Positions 1-10,778 of a DNA stretch of 64,000 bases are shown here, in pieces. The number at the start of each line of letters is the position of its first letter. Position 1 is the first letter of the stretch. The notes below the pieces were generated by a model. The model had not been told where the DNA came from, made no database searches, and saw nothing but the letters and a program-made list of their open reading frames with translations. The stretch spans positions 48,635,106 through 48,699,105 of the forward strand of contig JAYGXS010000005.1 in NCBI GenBank assembly GCA_036362985.1, given 5' to 3'. A program made the translations under genes and the position numbers. Origin of the DNA: Ligula intestinalis. Lineage: Eukaryota; Platyhelminthes; Cestoda; Diphyllobothriidea; Diphyllobothriidae.

Positions 1-298
1 GTGCGTCCCTTTTGTGGTTTAAAGTTCCGTTTATATCACCAAACTGCCATGCTCCAAATTTACGGGCTCTGGTTATATTCGATATTTTTTGTACAGGAAA
101 CCTGAATATAATTCTGTCGTATTGTGTATGGAGTTCAGCAGAAATGAAATTTTTTTACAGAGAATTATGATCCAACATACATTTATTCGCCTTAATCATT
201 AGAAATGCGTACGAATGTCTTAATAACTATCAAATAAAATCCTTAGCTGAAAGTTACTATTTTCTAAAAAATGTTCGTTTCTCGTGTTCTTTTTCAAG

Positions 299-503
299 TG
301 GAATTATTGACTTCGAAATCCTGCAAGCATTGCGTGCATTTCTGGGGTTGAAAGAGCAAACACCAAACCAGTTATCACAAGGAATCCTAACCTATGTCTT
401 AAAAAGTAAAATATCAGATTTTCGGGCAGAATTTCGCAATATAAGAAAAGGTTTATCTTGCATTATCCTTTACGGAATTGAGCTTGAAAGTCCTACTTTA
501 TAA
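299..503 (+). CDS. Candidate exon or terminal exon with a 67-codon open stretch
   Basis: After a pyrimidine-rich stretch ending in TTTTTCAAG, the + strand is open for 67 codons, starting one base into the exon, until TAA at 501-503. It begins GIIDFEILQALRAFLG, an amphipathic helix like those in the exons downstream. A GT at 347-348 would give a 48-nt, phase-2 exon that fits the exon at 978, but that donor (GTTGAA) is weak. It could instead be the terminal exon of a gene lying upstream, or chance. No family recognised. Confidence 0.3.
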
Positions 504-884
504 CTACTAGGTCATATCGATAAAGTTAATTTGTATCAGACTCGTATCATATTTATAGGCTAAAGTTATCAACCTTACTTTTGTCGAGCACATTTAACAA
601 GGTCAATATGCACTAATGGATTTTGGAGGCACTATAGGCAATATTTAGAAATGGAAGACAGTCTATGAAAATCTAGCCCCTGAAATTTCGCCTTTATTTC
701 TACACTTACTAGAATTGTCAATACAAGTGAATATGCTGATTATAGAGTAATTAACGTACAAACGGGCATGAAAGCTGCGGCATTAATTGTCTTAAGTGTG
801 AATCATAATAATGACTGCATCCTATAAATAGTCCGACCGCTGAACGTGAATTGCCCGATTCTGCTAGATTTTATGGTAATGCTT

Positions 885-922
885 CTGATGAAGAATCCGT
901 AACTGACTTCAAAACATCAGGC
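885..922 (+). ncRNA. Degenerate hammerhead-ribozyme-like motif (solo repeat)
   Basis: CTGATGA at 885-891 matches the hammerhead CUGANGA box. It is followed by the 19-nt stem II interval usual in this window, then AAAAC-ATC-AGGC, where other copies have GAAAC-GTC-AGGC. The first G of the GAA box is A, so activity is unlikely. The downstream sequence (TATTGTCTCAGCGATTGC) is shared with the copies at 13.49 kb and 60.44 kb. The repeat ends in a pyrimidine run that abuts the exon at 978. Confidence 0.5.
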
Positions 923-977
923 GAATAAAAGTATTGTCTCAGCGATTGCATCTACTTCTTCGTTTTCTTCTCCTCAG

Positions 978-1016
978 TTCCGCGAATAATGAGACAGACT
1001 CGACTTCGGATGTCGG
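978..1016 (+). CDS. Micro-exon-type gene 1, 39-nt exon
   Basis: This is the first well-supported exon of the long + strand gene in the window; its true first exon must lie upstream. The acceptor is CTTCTCCTCAG and the donor GTAAGT. Read with one leading base and two trailing bases (phase 2 at both ends), it encodes SANNETDSTSDV plus part of a Gly completed by the next exon. It is acidic and Ser/Thr-rich, as expected of an extracellular linker. No known domain. The pyrimidine tract of its acceptor is the tail of the hammerhead-like repeat at 885-922, so that repeat may have supplied the splice site. Confidence 0.6.
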
Positions 1017-2044
1017 GTAAGTGCAACTTTGTTTACTTTGGAAAGTAGATTTCTAGAAACCCTATACTTTTGTTTATTTTTTGAAAATAGCAATGGATGA
1101 CTTTAGGAAATTTAGGATCTACACTCTGCTGTAAAACATAGCATCGCAAGTTTATTTTTCTCAGGACTTCCAATAAAGTAATTTCAGTAACTGACTTGTG
1201 ACCTCGGGCAAACCTGTTCAGAAACAGTTACTAGGCAGGGCTTAGCTTGAAAAAAATAAAATCCCCCAGCCATTTTTGCAGGGCTAGTGTTGTTATGTTA
1301 GCCAAAGCTGCGCTGTAACTGCCTAACTAAGCAAGGTGTGAGCTACCAAAGAGGAACACAACAAGAAATGCGTAGAAAGCAGAAGTCTTCAAGATAACGT
1401 AGTGGACCATTATTTAAAGCAAGCGACCCCGTATGTACAAGGTTGGACCAATTAGATGGTGGTCACAAGTAACGCACGACTACATTGGCTGGGTGAGTCA
1501 TGCAGTTGGCGTGTTAGCCTTTCGTTTGCTGGCAGCTGGGGTCGGCGTACCACAATGCACTTGAGTGGTCGGACCGGTTGTCTGACTTGCAGCACAGCGC
1601 GGCGGCACCTGTAATCTGCGTAGGTTGACCGGTGGTCTCGCATGGAAACGCCTCGTTAGGGCGGCGTGCACGTTGAGTTAAGCGGGGCCCTAACAGATAT
1701 CAGTGAAATAAACTCCCATACTGATATGCGGAAAGCCTTTTAATCGTTGTCTTAGTGTGCAATAAAGAAATTAAATCGGCAATTTATCCCTGATCTTTTC
1801 TGTGCAGTCTCATTCTGTCTCTCAAGGTGAAACGTATGCCACCACTCGACTATAGCAATATCACACCAGCTGCACTCATCTAACTGTCATCCTTAGGATA
1901 GGGACAAAATGGACTAAGACTAAACAACAAAGCTGTAATAACTTTATCCTTTCTTAAACCAAGAAGAAAAAGCAAAAGAGGTAAAGCTAACGAAAATCAT
2001 CAGAGTTTTATGCTGGTTAAACTTTGCATCATTTCTGCTTTTAG

Positions 2045-2104
2045 CGACTATGCGTTAGATGAGCTGATTGATGATTACCTACGAAGTCAAGGAGGACACA
2101 GCAG
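2045..2104 (+). CDS. Micro-exon-type gene 1, 60-nt exon
   Basis: The acceptor is TTCTGCTTTTAG and the donor GTAAAA. Phase 2 at both ends; the phase-0 reading is closed by TGA. It encodes DYALDELIDDYLRSQGGHS, an acidic amphipathic helix followed by a Gly/Ser turn. The trailing AG joins the first base of the next exon to give Ser. It is one of several exons of exactly 60 nt in this gene. No homologue recognised. Confidence 0.7.
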
Positions 2105-2494
2105 GTAAAACGAAAGTTCATACGATACCTCTGAGTTGAATTCACGTCACTGTGATGTGGTGTGTACGGATTCGGAGCTTCGAAATCCCTTGATGTTCAT
2201 ATATTCTGAAAATCTTATCAATGCAATTAATCGTCTCTAGTCTTACTATCCTGTAAGAATGTTCCTTATGTCAGTGAGTTAATTGCGATGATCGGAAATG
2301 GTCCTACTCGTTTAAACCTGCGAACGCTATTAGTACTCACTTGGATAATAATTGCAGATTGTCTCGCCGAATTTTTTTACGTTTCGACAGCGGCGAGCCA
2401 ACTGTAGGTTGCACTTCGACATGTGGACTTTACCAGCTACAATATTTTCGCCTTTCTTTTTCTCTTCGTTTATCTGATATCGTTAAACGGCAAA

Positions 2495-3037
2495 AGTAAC
2501 TTATGTAGCCCTACTCATATCCCCCTAGTCCCAGCATTTGGTCCTGCAAAAACGGTAGTTATAGAGTTTTGTGGGGTAGAGAAATAGGATAGGCAGAGAA
2601 GGAAATTTTTATAAGTAAGTGTTAAGCGAAAAAATGTAGTCGAATTTGCTTCCCGCGGCCGCTGGGAGCAGGTTGTTCCGCATGCAAATTAAAGGTGTGA
2701 GCGGCGCTTTGCGCCGCGGACTATACTAATCGTAATCCAGAACGATAAGTTGGACCACAGATAAGTTGAAGTAGACAACCTTCTAACCACCATTTCAATG
2801 TTTTGTGAAATTCAAGAAACCTGCAATTTGATAATCGGGTTTTTCCGCAATAAGTTTGATGAAAATATAACTGAGGAAAATCTACAGATTTAAATCAACA
2901 GCCCTTCGAAAAATAGTAAAATAAAAATGTATTCTACTGTGTGTCCTAATTCCCCGCCCATAAAACCCGATAACCACCGTTTTCGTAGGAAAACATGCAG
3001 GTTGTAGGGAGAAATGAGTGGGGCTGCATAAGCTACT
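2495..3037. mobile_element. MITE-like non-autonomous DNA transposon, copy A
   Basis: A 543-bp unit whose ends are inverted repeats of about 22 bp: the left end AGTAACTTATGTAGCCCTAC is the near-complement of the right end. It has no coding capacity. It contains a GC-rich palindrome (GCGGCGCTTTGCGCCGC). A second, similarly complete copy lies at 22759-23279, and reverse-oriented fragments lie at 17790-17900 and 48504-48560. The superfamily was not identified and the target-site duplication is unclear. Confidence 0.65.
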
Positions 3038-3186
3038 ATTGCCCATTAAACTATTTAATTCGTTGAATAGGAATCGTACAGATTAACATAACGGGTAAAA
3101 TTATAGGTCTGTGTTCAAACAATAGCTAAGTAGAATCGCAATGCTTTCTTTTCTCGACTTAACTTCCGTAAATGCTTAACTTACAG

Positions 3187-3267
3187 CCTGGAGTTGGCAA
3201 AGCCTGTACTTTACGATCTTTTCGAAAAAATGCTCTTCCCATCCAAGGACAGCCAGGAACAAGCAAG
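3187..3267 (+). CDS. Micro-exon-type gene 1, 81-nt exon
   Basis: The acceptor is CTTAACTTACAG and the donor GTAGGC. Phase 2 at both ends. It encodes 26 residues: LELAKPVLYDLFEKMLFPSK followed by DSQEQA. This is the longest of the strong internal exons and a clear amphipathic helix followed by a polar tail. It joins the 2045 exon through AG+C (Ser) and the next exon through AG+T (Ser). No family recognised. Confidence 0.7.
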
Positions 3268-4518
3268 GTAGGCTAGCTATTACTTTCTTCTTCCTTCGAA
3301 TTGATATGAATAACCCAAATTAAAAGGGAAATATCCGAAAAAATGCAATTTTAATGAAAAACTATAGGCACTTTCGAGTGCACTGATTATATTTGTTACA
3401 GAAGCAATGCATTTGAAACGGGAAATTAGCCTTGGAGATATGTTCCGTTTGCCAATCTTTTTTGCGGTTATCTGTCAGACAGCATTGCCAAGGCTCCTTA
3501 TTAGGCATATTTTTGCAATTAAATTTATTCATAATTGACATTGAATGGATAATTACAGAATGACCCGTTACTTAGTTTATAAGGAGAATTTAAAAATTTG
3601 ATCTACATGTAAGCTGCAAATTGCTTTTATTTCCGTTATCTTCCGTTACCCACTGTCTTCGGTCTCTAATCCAAAGAAGTTCATGCATTGGTATTTTCAA
3701 AAACAAATGCTAGAGAAGATCGCCATTCTCATTCCTTACCTACCTGTTGTCAGTCATTTGGGTTTGTCCGCTGGATAATGTTAGGAGACTCTGTTGAACG
3801 CGACAAATTTGAGGAGCAGTTGGGACTTACCGTCGCATCGACTTCTCGCGAGGCAGATATGTCCAGCAATTTGTCCTCGCACATGAGCGGAGTTTCCGGA
3901 TGAAGACTGCACAACGATGCCTTGAAATGGGATATAATTTAATGAACGAAAGGGCATTTTGAAAGTCTTTGTTGTCCAAAACCGAATCAGTTTTCGCCTT
4001 TTTAATAGTCTTAGATGATAGCCTGGCAAAATAAGGCACAGCTGTGCCTTGAGGGCAAATATTTCTACTTGTTTTTTTTGCCGTCGAAATAACACTTGGA
4101 ACACAGCATTTGAGTTGCCATGCGATATGAACCAACAGAAGTTTAGAGTAATTGCGCAGATACGGCCTCCATATCCCTTCCACCTTCCCGAAAATTCCAG
4201 TAGCCGAACAATGCAACATATCTGACTATGATATAGGAAAGCATAATTGTCCGGGTAAATGCTAGATACACCGCGCTACAGTAGCTTTTTTTATTCGTCC
4301 AGTCCCCCACAAGCGATGCAAAATGCACATGCACTAGGTATTTTTTCTGACCTATGCAATAAATTCTCTCGTTAGAACAAATATTTGTGGGGTATTACCA
4401 CCCTTAAAAAACGAAGATCAGAAACTTAGAGTTCATTTCACGTTCCGGGAGGGGCGGAATGCCAAAATCGGTGCAAAGTGTACAAGCCTCACGCGATCTC
4501 TGAAAAGGCAATTTTATT

Positions 4519-4562
4519 CTTATGAGCTTTCGGCTCCACACGAGAAGTCATGGTCAGAGAAA
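4519..4562 (-). ncRNA. Hammerhead-like motif at the 3' end of a PLE remnant
   Basis: Reading the minus strand: CTGACCA (4557-4551; consensus CUGANGA, with G8 changed to C), a 19-nt interval that can form stem II, then GAAAGCTC-ATAAG (from 4531 down). The two-base stem III here is AG/CU, where other copies have AC/GU. The AATAAAATTGCC that follows resembles the tails of other copies. It lies downstream of the GIY-YIG remnant at 4866-5100 on the same strand, the position expected for a PLE terminal ribozyme. Confidence 0.45.
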
Positions 4563-5100
4563 ATGAGAAAGCAGCAAACGTTGGCTACGAGGTGGGAGGG
4601 GGGTGGCACATGTGATTGTTCCATGCCAACGTTGCGTCCATGCTCACGCCATCTTATCGTGTCTCTCCCGCGCGCGTCCCTGGAGTTATGGCGTGTGACC
4701 GTGACATGGCAGCTGCGTGCTTTGACAGGAACTGGACCGTGGTTTCTGATCGCGAACACTGATGGCAAAAGAACAAGGCGGTGTATCCACAATTGTTATG
4801 ATGGAGTCTGACAGTCAGGCCTCCAGCAGTTTGCGTCCCGTCTTATAACCGGCTCAAGCCATTATTTATGCGTTCAAGAAGTCGAATTCGCGGTCTTCTT
4901 CCAAAGTGTGGGTAGCGATCTGGGAAACTGGCTTGCCTATCCGCTTTGTCCGTTTGTGCTCTGTTATTTGCGAGCTAAGTCGTAGCCCGGTCTGCGCTGT
5001 ATAATGGCAAGAACAGTCAAGACATGGCACCTGATAAACGAGGCCAGACTTCTCACATACATCCAGTGGGTCTTTTATTGTACACATTTCCAACTACAAA
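4563..5100 (-). pseudogene. Penelope-like element remnant, GIY-YIG domain (minus strand)
   Basis: A 75-residue minus-strand frame (5093-4866) contains GLVYQVPCLDCSCHYTAQTG, which matches the start of a PLE GIY-YIG endonuclease: a GIY-like strand, the CxxC zinc-binding pair, then a YTAQTG segment in place of YVGET. The characteristic LxxxITEHKR helix follows. Reverse-transcriptase motifs are absent, so this is a 5'-truncated or fragmented copy. About 300 bp of 3' sequence follow, ending in a hammerhead-like motif. Non-functional. Confidence 0.7.
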
Positions 5101-5652
5101 ATCTCCCAAAAGGACGCACGGTAATGGAAGTTTGATGGCTAAATATAAACACCTGCAAACAGTAAATCTTTGTGGAAGTGTCTGCTAGTTCCAAAAGCGA
5201 TGTTCAAAAGTAATTGCATTTGTAGGCTTCATCAAAATAAACGCCTAAATGATTGTACGAAAACTGGATCAAGTAACTGTAAGCTCCGCATCGTCAGACA
5301 TTCTGCCTAGTCGTCCATTTGGACACGACAAGACTAGACAAGACATTATGGTTAGGAAATCTGCCCCTGACTGGCGAGGCGCAAGTTCGAAACTTGGGTG
5401 CGGCGGCAATTTCAGCTGCTACACTAAAGTTAGCTGCCCGTAGCTGATGAGAGCCAATAGCCCGAAATAGCTATCTTACGGTATTGCCTATGTCTATGCC
5501 GGAATACTACTATAAAAACATTAATTATTACCTGGAAACCTAGAAAATGAATCTTTCATTAACTGAAACAGACGTTTAACCTGCCAGCATCGTATTGAAA
5601 CATTTTTGCAGGTATCCTCGAAATAATTTAATCCTTACCTTATGAACTGTAG

Positions 5653-5694
5653 TTTCGATCCAACAACGACAGAAACGTCGCCGGTGATTGAAAA
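5653..5694 (+). CDS. Micro-exon-type gene 1, 42-nt exon
   Basis: The acceptor is TTATGAACTGTAG and the donor GTAAGT. Phase 2 at both ends. It encodes FDPTTTETSPVIE, a Thr/Ser/Pro-rich and probably unstructured segment that could carry O-linked sugars if secreted. The trailing AA is completed to Lys by the next exon. The 9.5 kb or more of sequence before the 15401 exon hold one further exon (9263) and several mobile elements. Confidence 0.6.
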
Positions 5695-6659
5695 GTAAGT
5701 CCGTTCAGATAATAATGACATTAATTAACTGCGCCTAGATGACTTATGATTCCTTTCCATAAATCGCAAGGAAGGTGCGACAAATTTGTAATAAAACGCC
5801 ACAGTTGCAGGTTAGCATAATAAAAAGTATCTTTAAAATACACAAGACTTGGATTTCACTTGCAGTATTGGTTTTCCAAGACGGATTATACTGTGAAATG
5901 TTAGAATGGAACTCTCACTTGTTTCCAGGCGGTTTTGACATCAGCCTATGCATATCTTTGTAAATATCTGCATAGCTGTGTCAGTTTACCCCTGTTATTT
6001 GTTTCGAGGCCTCTAAGTAGTTATACTTTCAAAAACGTGGTTCGATAGGAAACCACAACAACATCCCAAAACACGATGAGAAGTGAATTTATGCACCGCA
6101 GGGAACTAGCTTCTGGTAGATAGCCGGTCAAATTTAATTTATATTTTTATCTACTGTCCAAGTTTCGAAAAATGTTTTCCTATTGCAAGGAATAAGTGCG
6201 GCGTTTAATCCCATACCTATGTTGTGCTATCACACGTGTTCTTGGAGTCGTTAAGTATTGTAAACAACCACTGTTTGAGATTATTGACTTCATTATTCGT
6301 GTCATACAGTCTTGAAGGTTTGATCACTACCAAGGTAAAATAGACAGCAGACATTTAGTAGAGTCTTATGTCCTAAATAACAAAAAATATGTTCATTATT
6401 GGGGTAACACGCAATTTCAAAGTTCCTCTGGAGAATCTAAGCGGTACTTTGCTTTGCCTGTGTAGGATCCGGGTTAAACTTAGAAATAACCAGTATTTAA
6501 GGCATTTGTCTGTCGTAGGGTGTCAACATCCAAAATGAATAATTCTGTTCGCGACAACAATAAAGTTGGCCGAGGTCTTTACATATCCCGAGCCCGAGGA
6601 TTCTGTCCTACGACACCTGCGATAATAAGGGTTTTATTGTTGGGTCATACTGCAGGAAA

Positions 6660-7110
6660 AAGAAAGAAAAGTAAAAGGTAGAACGTATAATAATTATAAG
6701 AACTAATAAGAAAAACTAAAAATAAATAAAAATAATATTTGTTCAAGTAAAGTAATATTTGGCGCGAACTAGTTCATTTGAAAAATACAATCTATACTAA
6801 ACAATAACTGCGCAAAAATACCTGCAAACAGGCTATCCACCAATATCGACTCTACATCGAAATTAAGAGATTAAAATAAAAGCAAAAATGCGCTTTTCCT
6901 CCATTTAAAAAAAACAATAGCTTTTAATGCATTTGGGTCGATATTTTAGTTCGATAGGCCAAAAAAACAAACGCATGTCGCTTAAAATTGAATTGAATTA
7001 GAAATTAAACTACTCAAATCTATAAGTATAAGTAAACTTATAAACTAAAAAAGTAAACCGAAAACTGAAATAAAACTACTATAAAATAAACGCTACCGCA
7101 GGAAGCTAAA
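6660..7110. other. A-rich, non-coding intron sequence
   Basis: A compositionally skewed stretch with repeated AAATAAAAATAA-type words and many short A runs on the + strand. It holds no reading frame, element end or RNA fold that I can support. It lies within the large intron between the exons at 5653 and 9263, just before the RTE remnant. Confidence 0.5.
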
Positions 7111-7209
7111 TATTAGCATGTTGTCGGGTGCAATAAAGAGCATAACTACGCTTACTTTAATGCCTATAATAGTTATTTATGTACGGTGATTTAATGCGCA
7201 CTGTTAGTT

Positions 7210-8552
7210 GTTAGTTGTTATGGCTGTGATCATGCCTGATCTAGCCGGCCTCAATGATGTCACGAACGGTACCTCTCCATGCGTGGCGATTGGCGGCAGC
7301 GGATCTCAAAAGCTCCACCCAGTCCCTTCTCCAGCGACGGAGGCCGAAGATAAAAGGTCCGAGAACTGCTTCCATGTCTTAACGGACGGTGTCTAGCCAA
7401 GTCTTCAATTGCCCTCCTCTTCGACGTTTCCAGGTGGGCTGTGGTGCCGGGTCAAGGGCAGCACAGGTAAGGTCGTGAGGCGGACGACGGCGAACGTGTC
7501 CAAACCACCTCAGTCGCCTTTCTTGAATGACCTGAGATATCCTCGTGATACGATCGCAGCGGATGCGGACTGTCTCATTTTAGATGAAGTCGCTATACTT
7601 AACTCGCAGGATCGTCCTCAGGCACTGGTGGTCAAAGACCTCCAGTCTTCGCTTATCTTCAGCGCGCTTAGCCCAGCATTCACATCCATAGAGGAGGACT
7701 GAGTGGATGGACCCACGGTATACACGAATCTTCGTGGCGATGGAGATGTCACTTCGGATTGATAGGCGAAAACCCAGCGAGCAGCATCGATACGGGAGAC
7801 AATGTCATCCTTGGTCTGCCCATTCGCTAGCAGCCTCGCCTCGAGGTATTGAAAGCTGTCTACTTCTTCAAGTTTATGGCCATTAATCCCCAGGGGTGCC
7901 TTTTCCTGGTCAGGTATGCAGCTCGAGAACAACTTAGTCTTTCCGGAATTTATGGACATGCCTACCGATATAGCGATCTCATTTAACCCCAACAGTACTG
8001 ACTGTAGACCATCGAAGTTAGAGGCCAACAGTGCAATATCATCGGCGTAGTCAAGATCAGTTAGTCGGCGTCCGGGTGCAAGTTCAACACCGCCCTCTTC
8101 ATGTAGGGCTTTACTGAGAATGCAGTCAATGACGTAATTAAACAGAATGGGAGAAAGGACGCAGCCCTGTCGGACACCTGACCGGATATCGAACGACTGA
8201 GAAAGATTGTTGTGGACCAGGACTCGTGCGGTGTTAGACCGATTGTAGGCCTTAATCATCGCAATGAGTTTGGTCGGCACTCCATCCAGTTCCACTATTC
8301 GCCACAGGGACTCACGATGGATGGAATTGAATGCGGCGGCAAAGTCGACGAAGCAAACGGCCGTCGGTTGCTGGTAACTATGGCGGAATTCTAGAGTGCG
8401 CCTCTGTGTGAATATTTGATCCTCACATCCACGCCCAGCTCGAAATCCGGCTTGGTTGGGTCGTGTCCTGGAATCACGTACAGACTGGAAGCGCTTAAGA
8501 AGAACAACAGCGAAGATCTTTGCAGCAACATGCCACGGTAGTTCTCGCATCT
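7210..8552 (-). pseudogene. RTE-like non-LTR retrotransposon remnant, reverse transcriptase
   Basis: A 310-residue minus-strand frame (8550-7618) is a non-LTR reverse transcriptase. Visible motifs are NQAGFRAGRGCEDQI, the motif A region CFVDFAAAFNSIHRESLW, motif B SGVRQGCVLSPILFN, and catalytic motif C LDYADDIALLA followed by the thumb. After a frameshift near 7630, the typical C-terminal tail continues in another frame down to about 7220 (LRWFGHVRRRPPH, then GLRRWRRDWVELLRSAA), with internal stops. The endonuclease domain and fingers are missing, so the copy is 5'-truncated, as expected of target-primed reverse transcription. A second tail of the same kind lies at 31270-31970 on the other strand. 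Inactive. Confidence 0.85.
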
Positions 8553-9262
8553 TGTCTTATCTCCCTTCTTGTGGACAGTTGCGCACTGGCAACTTACTTA
8601 TTACCAATTTTGTTTCTTGGAAGTTGAACCAGAAATTAAAGATGGAAAATCAATGGAGCGAGTGCACATTTTCCTGTTGTCGAGCTTAGATGGTTTGAAA
8701 GGTGAACAATAATTGTAAATCTGAATAGTTTATGTTGTCTACGCCAAACACAGGAACAGGAATTCCCGCTCCCCGTAAAACAAGTAGCCTTTGGTTTAGG
8801 TCCACTAAGGTAAAATGTTCCCTGTTTTCACGATCACACCAGCCCTTACTCATACCCAAACTCTTACCCTAGACCTGACCTTAAATGTAGCTTTGGCCCT
8901 CAGCATAACCTAACTTGAATTCTTATCATACCCCAAGCCCCACTCGTCGACCGTAACACTGCTTTCCTTGCAATTTCACACAACGTCACTCGTTTTACGG
9001 GCGGGTTCTATTCCCATAAGTGTGGAGACATATACTCAAACATTACCTAATAGTGAGTTGAAATAATGAAAGTAATTGGTATAATCGCGCCTTGATAAAT
9101 GTTCCATCAGTAGTCACACCCACTCTAAATCGGAAACCGGAGAAGTCGGTTTACACCAAGTACCCCGAGTTCAAAGGCTGCTTCCTGAACTTAATTTTTC
9201 TGTCCACGATAATTTTCATACAATCCTCATCTCTGAACGAATTCTTCCAAAATCTTTTTCAG

Positions 9263-9319
9263 ACTGCAGGAATCCCTTCAGCCACTGGTTTCAGCGTTCC
9301 TCACTCCAGACGAAAATGG
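9263..9319 (+). CDS. Micro-exon-type gene 1, 57-nt exon
   Basis: The acceptor is AATCTTTTTCAG and the donor GTGTGA (weaker). Phase 2 at both ends. It encodes LQESLQPLVSAFLTPDEN, again an amphipathic helix ending in a polar turn. It joins the 5653 exon through AA+A (Lys) and the 15401 exon through GG+A (Gly). A second open reading exists in another frame, so confidence rests on phase agreement and exon style. Confidence 0.5.
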
Positions 9320-9754
9320 GTGTGAAAAACCTCGAAATGCTTTATATTTGATAGTCTATATTCTTCCATGCTGCGCACCTTGGGCAACCTTTTCCTTCCC
9401 TCTGCTGTAGCTGATTTTTTGACGCAAGTGGAGTGCGTCAAATGCTTAAAATATTCTGCTATAAAGAATGGGTGACAGAACGGCCAGCTAATACGATATA
9501 ACTCGTACCGAAACGCATAAATTTCACTTAACCTTCCACCCCGCCCGAAAAAAACCCACGACGTTTTCCGAACTGATGGTGTGAATCTGTAATGACATCA
9601 CAGTTTTCGATACAAAGATGCTTCATATTCATGGCATTAATTGTTTTGAGAACCAAAGGTGTGCGCAAGCATTTGAGGTCCAGATGTAATATTGTTCTCA
9701 TCATCCCCGTAAAAGTAAGAAGAAAGGGCGATTTCTGGGACTAGGTTGTATTTT

Positions 9755-9797
9755 AGCTGGCGTTTCTAAAGCTTTCTCGCTTTCATCATCAGAGCGT
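9755..9797 (-). ncRNA. Hammerhead-like motif at a PLE 3' end
   Basis: On the minus strand: CTGATGA (9792-9786), then a potential stem II AAAGC/GCTTT, then GAAAC-GCC-AGC. The nucleotide before the cleavage position is C instead of U (GCC for GTC), which should reduce or abolish cleavage. It follows the PLE coding remnant at 9790-10375 in the same orientation. Confidence 0.55.
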
Positions 9798-10375
9798 GGT
9801 AAGTGTTCTCCTGCTGGTGTCAGTAGGTACCTCCAAACGTGAGCATGATGCCTGATGCCCGTGTGTCAATCGATTGTACCGATCGATTTTTGTGGATGTT
9901 TTAATTGTGTGCGCCCTCGCGGGCGCTTCCGTGTGGTGCGTTAAGTCGTTTTTGTGCATGCTGAGAATTTCTACCTTCTTCGTTCGCGGCCGCCGGCCCT
10001 GATTATCTTCCTCTGCCCGACCTGTTGCTCCGTTCTTATCAGATTTTAGCCTTCTGCGGAGCGCTTGGTAGACGGGATGAAGGTCTATGTCTCTGCTCAA
10101 TGTGCCACTCGAGAACCAACTTTCTAGTGGTAATCTGGCCATCTTATCGTTGGCTTGGCCTATTACCCTTGCTTTCTCAAAGGCAAGCATGTGGTTCTCC
10201 TGCTGTACGTGGTCATAACCCATAGACAGCTCATCCTTGCGGTTGATTGCGAGCTGAGGTTCATGCAACCTTGTGCTTAGACATCTGACTGTTTCACCAA
10301 CATACCTTGCATTGCAGTCTTGGTATGGCATGCAGTAGACGACAACTGATTTTTTTGTCAACGGTATCGGGTCTT
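9790..10375 (-). pseudogene. Penelope-like element 3' remnant (GIY-YIG and C-terminal tail)
   Basis: The minus-strand frame 10361-9789 (190 residues) starts VVVYCMPYQDCNARYVGET, the GIY-YIG core (VVY...ARYVGET). The helix STRLHEPQLAINRKDEL and KARVIGQANDKMARLPLES follow, with the C-terminal LDIDLHPVYQALRRRL-type block reading SRDIDLHPVYQALRRRL. It matches the PLE at 27-30 kb along its length. Reverse-transcriptase motifs are absent. Truncated copy, probably inactive. Confidence 0.8.
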
Positions 10376-10778
10376 TGGGTCAGTAAATTGTTGTCTGCGA
10401 AATTTACTGACAAAGTAACTTGTTCTAATATGGCTCCGAAGCAATTCTTTTATTCTCTTTATGTGAGGGTTTAAAAGTGGATGCAATTATAATATGGAAA
10501 AGAACGATTAGTTACCCGTTTAATTAAAAGAGTTCGCCGTTGTCTTCATGCTTGTTATTTTTTATCCCTGTCCACTGTAAATAATGTTCCTTTTTCCACT
10601 TCGTCGATCCTGGATGCACAACTAAATTTCAAATGGTTTTTCTTTGTCCATTACATGAAGCAGTATCGGTAATAAATCCTGAAAATGACTAACTCTGCAG
10701 AGTGGCGTCACTATGCGAAATATTTCCACATTGGCTTAGAAAATGTGGCTTCGAAGGTCTGTACCATATGTGGATATA

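Noticed and set aside
2355..2400. Minus-strand CGCTGTCGAAACG as another hammerhead
   Set aside because: It lacks the CUGANGA box and a plausible stem II.
6436..6456. 21-nt phase-2 micro-exon (SSGESK)
   Set aside because: Weak acceptor and donor, and too short to judge. Kept out of the gene model.
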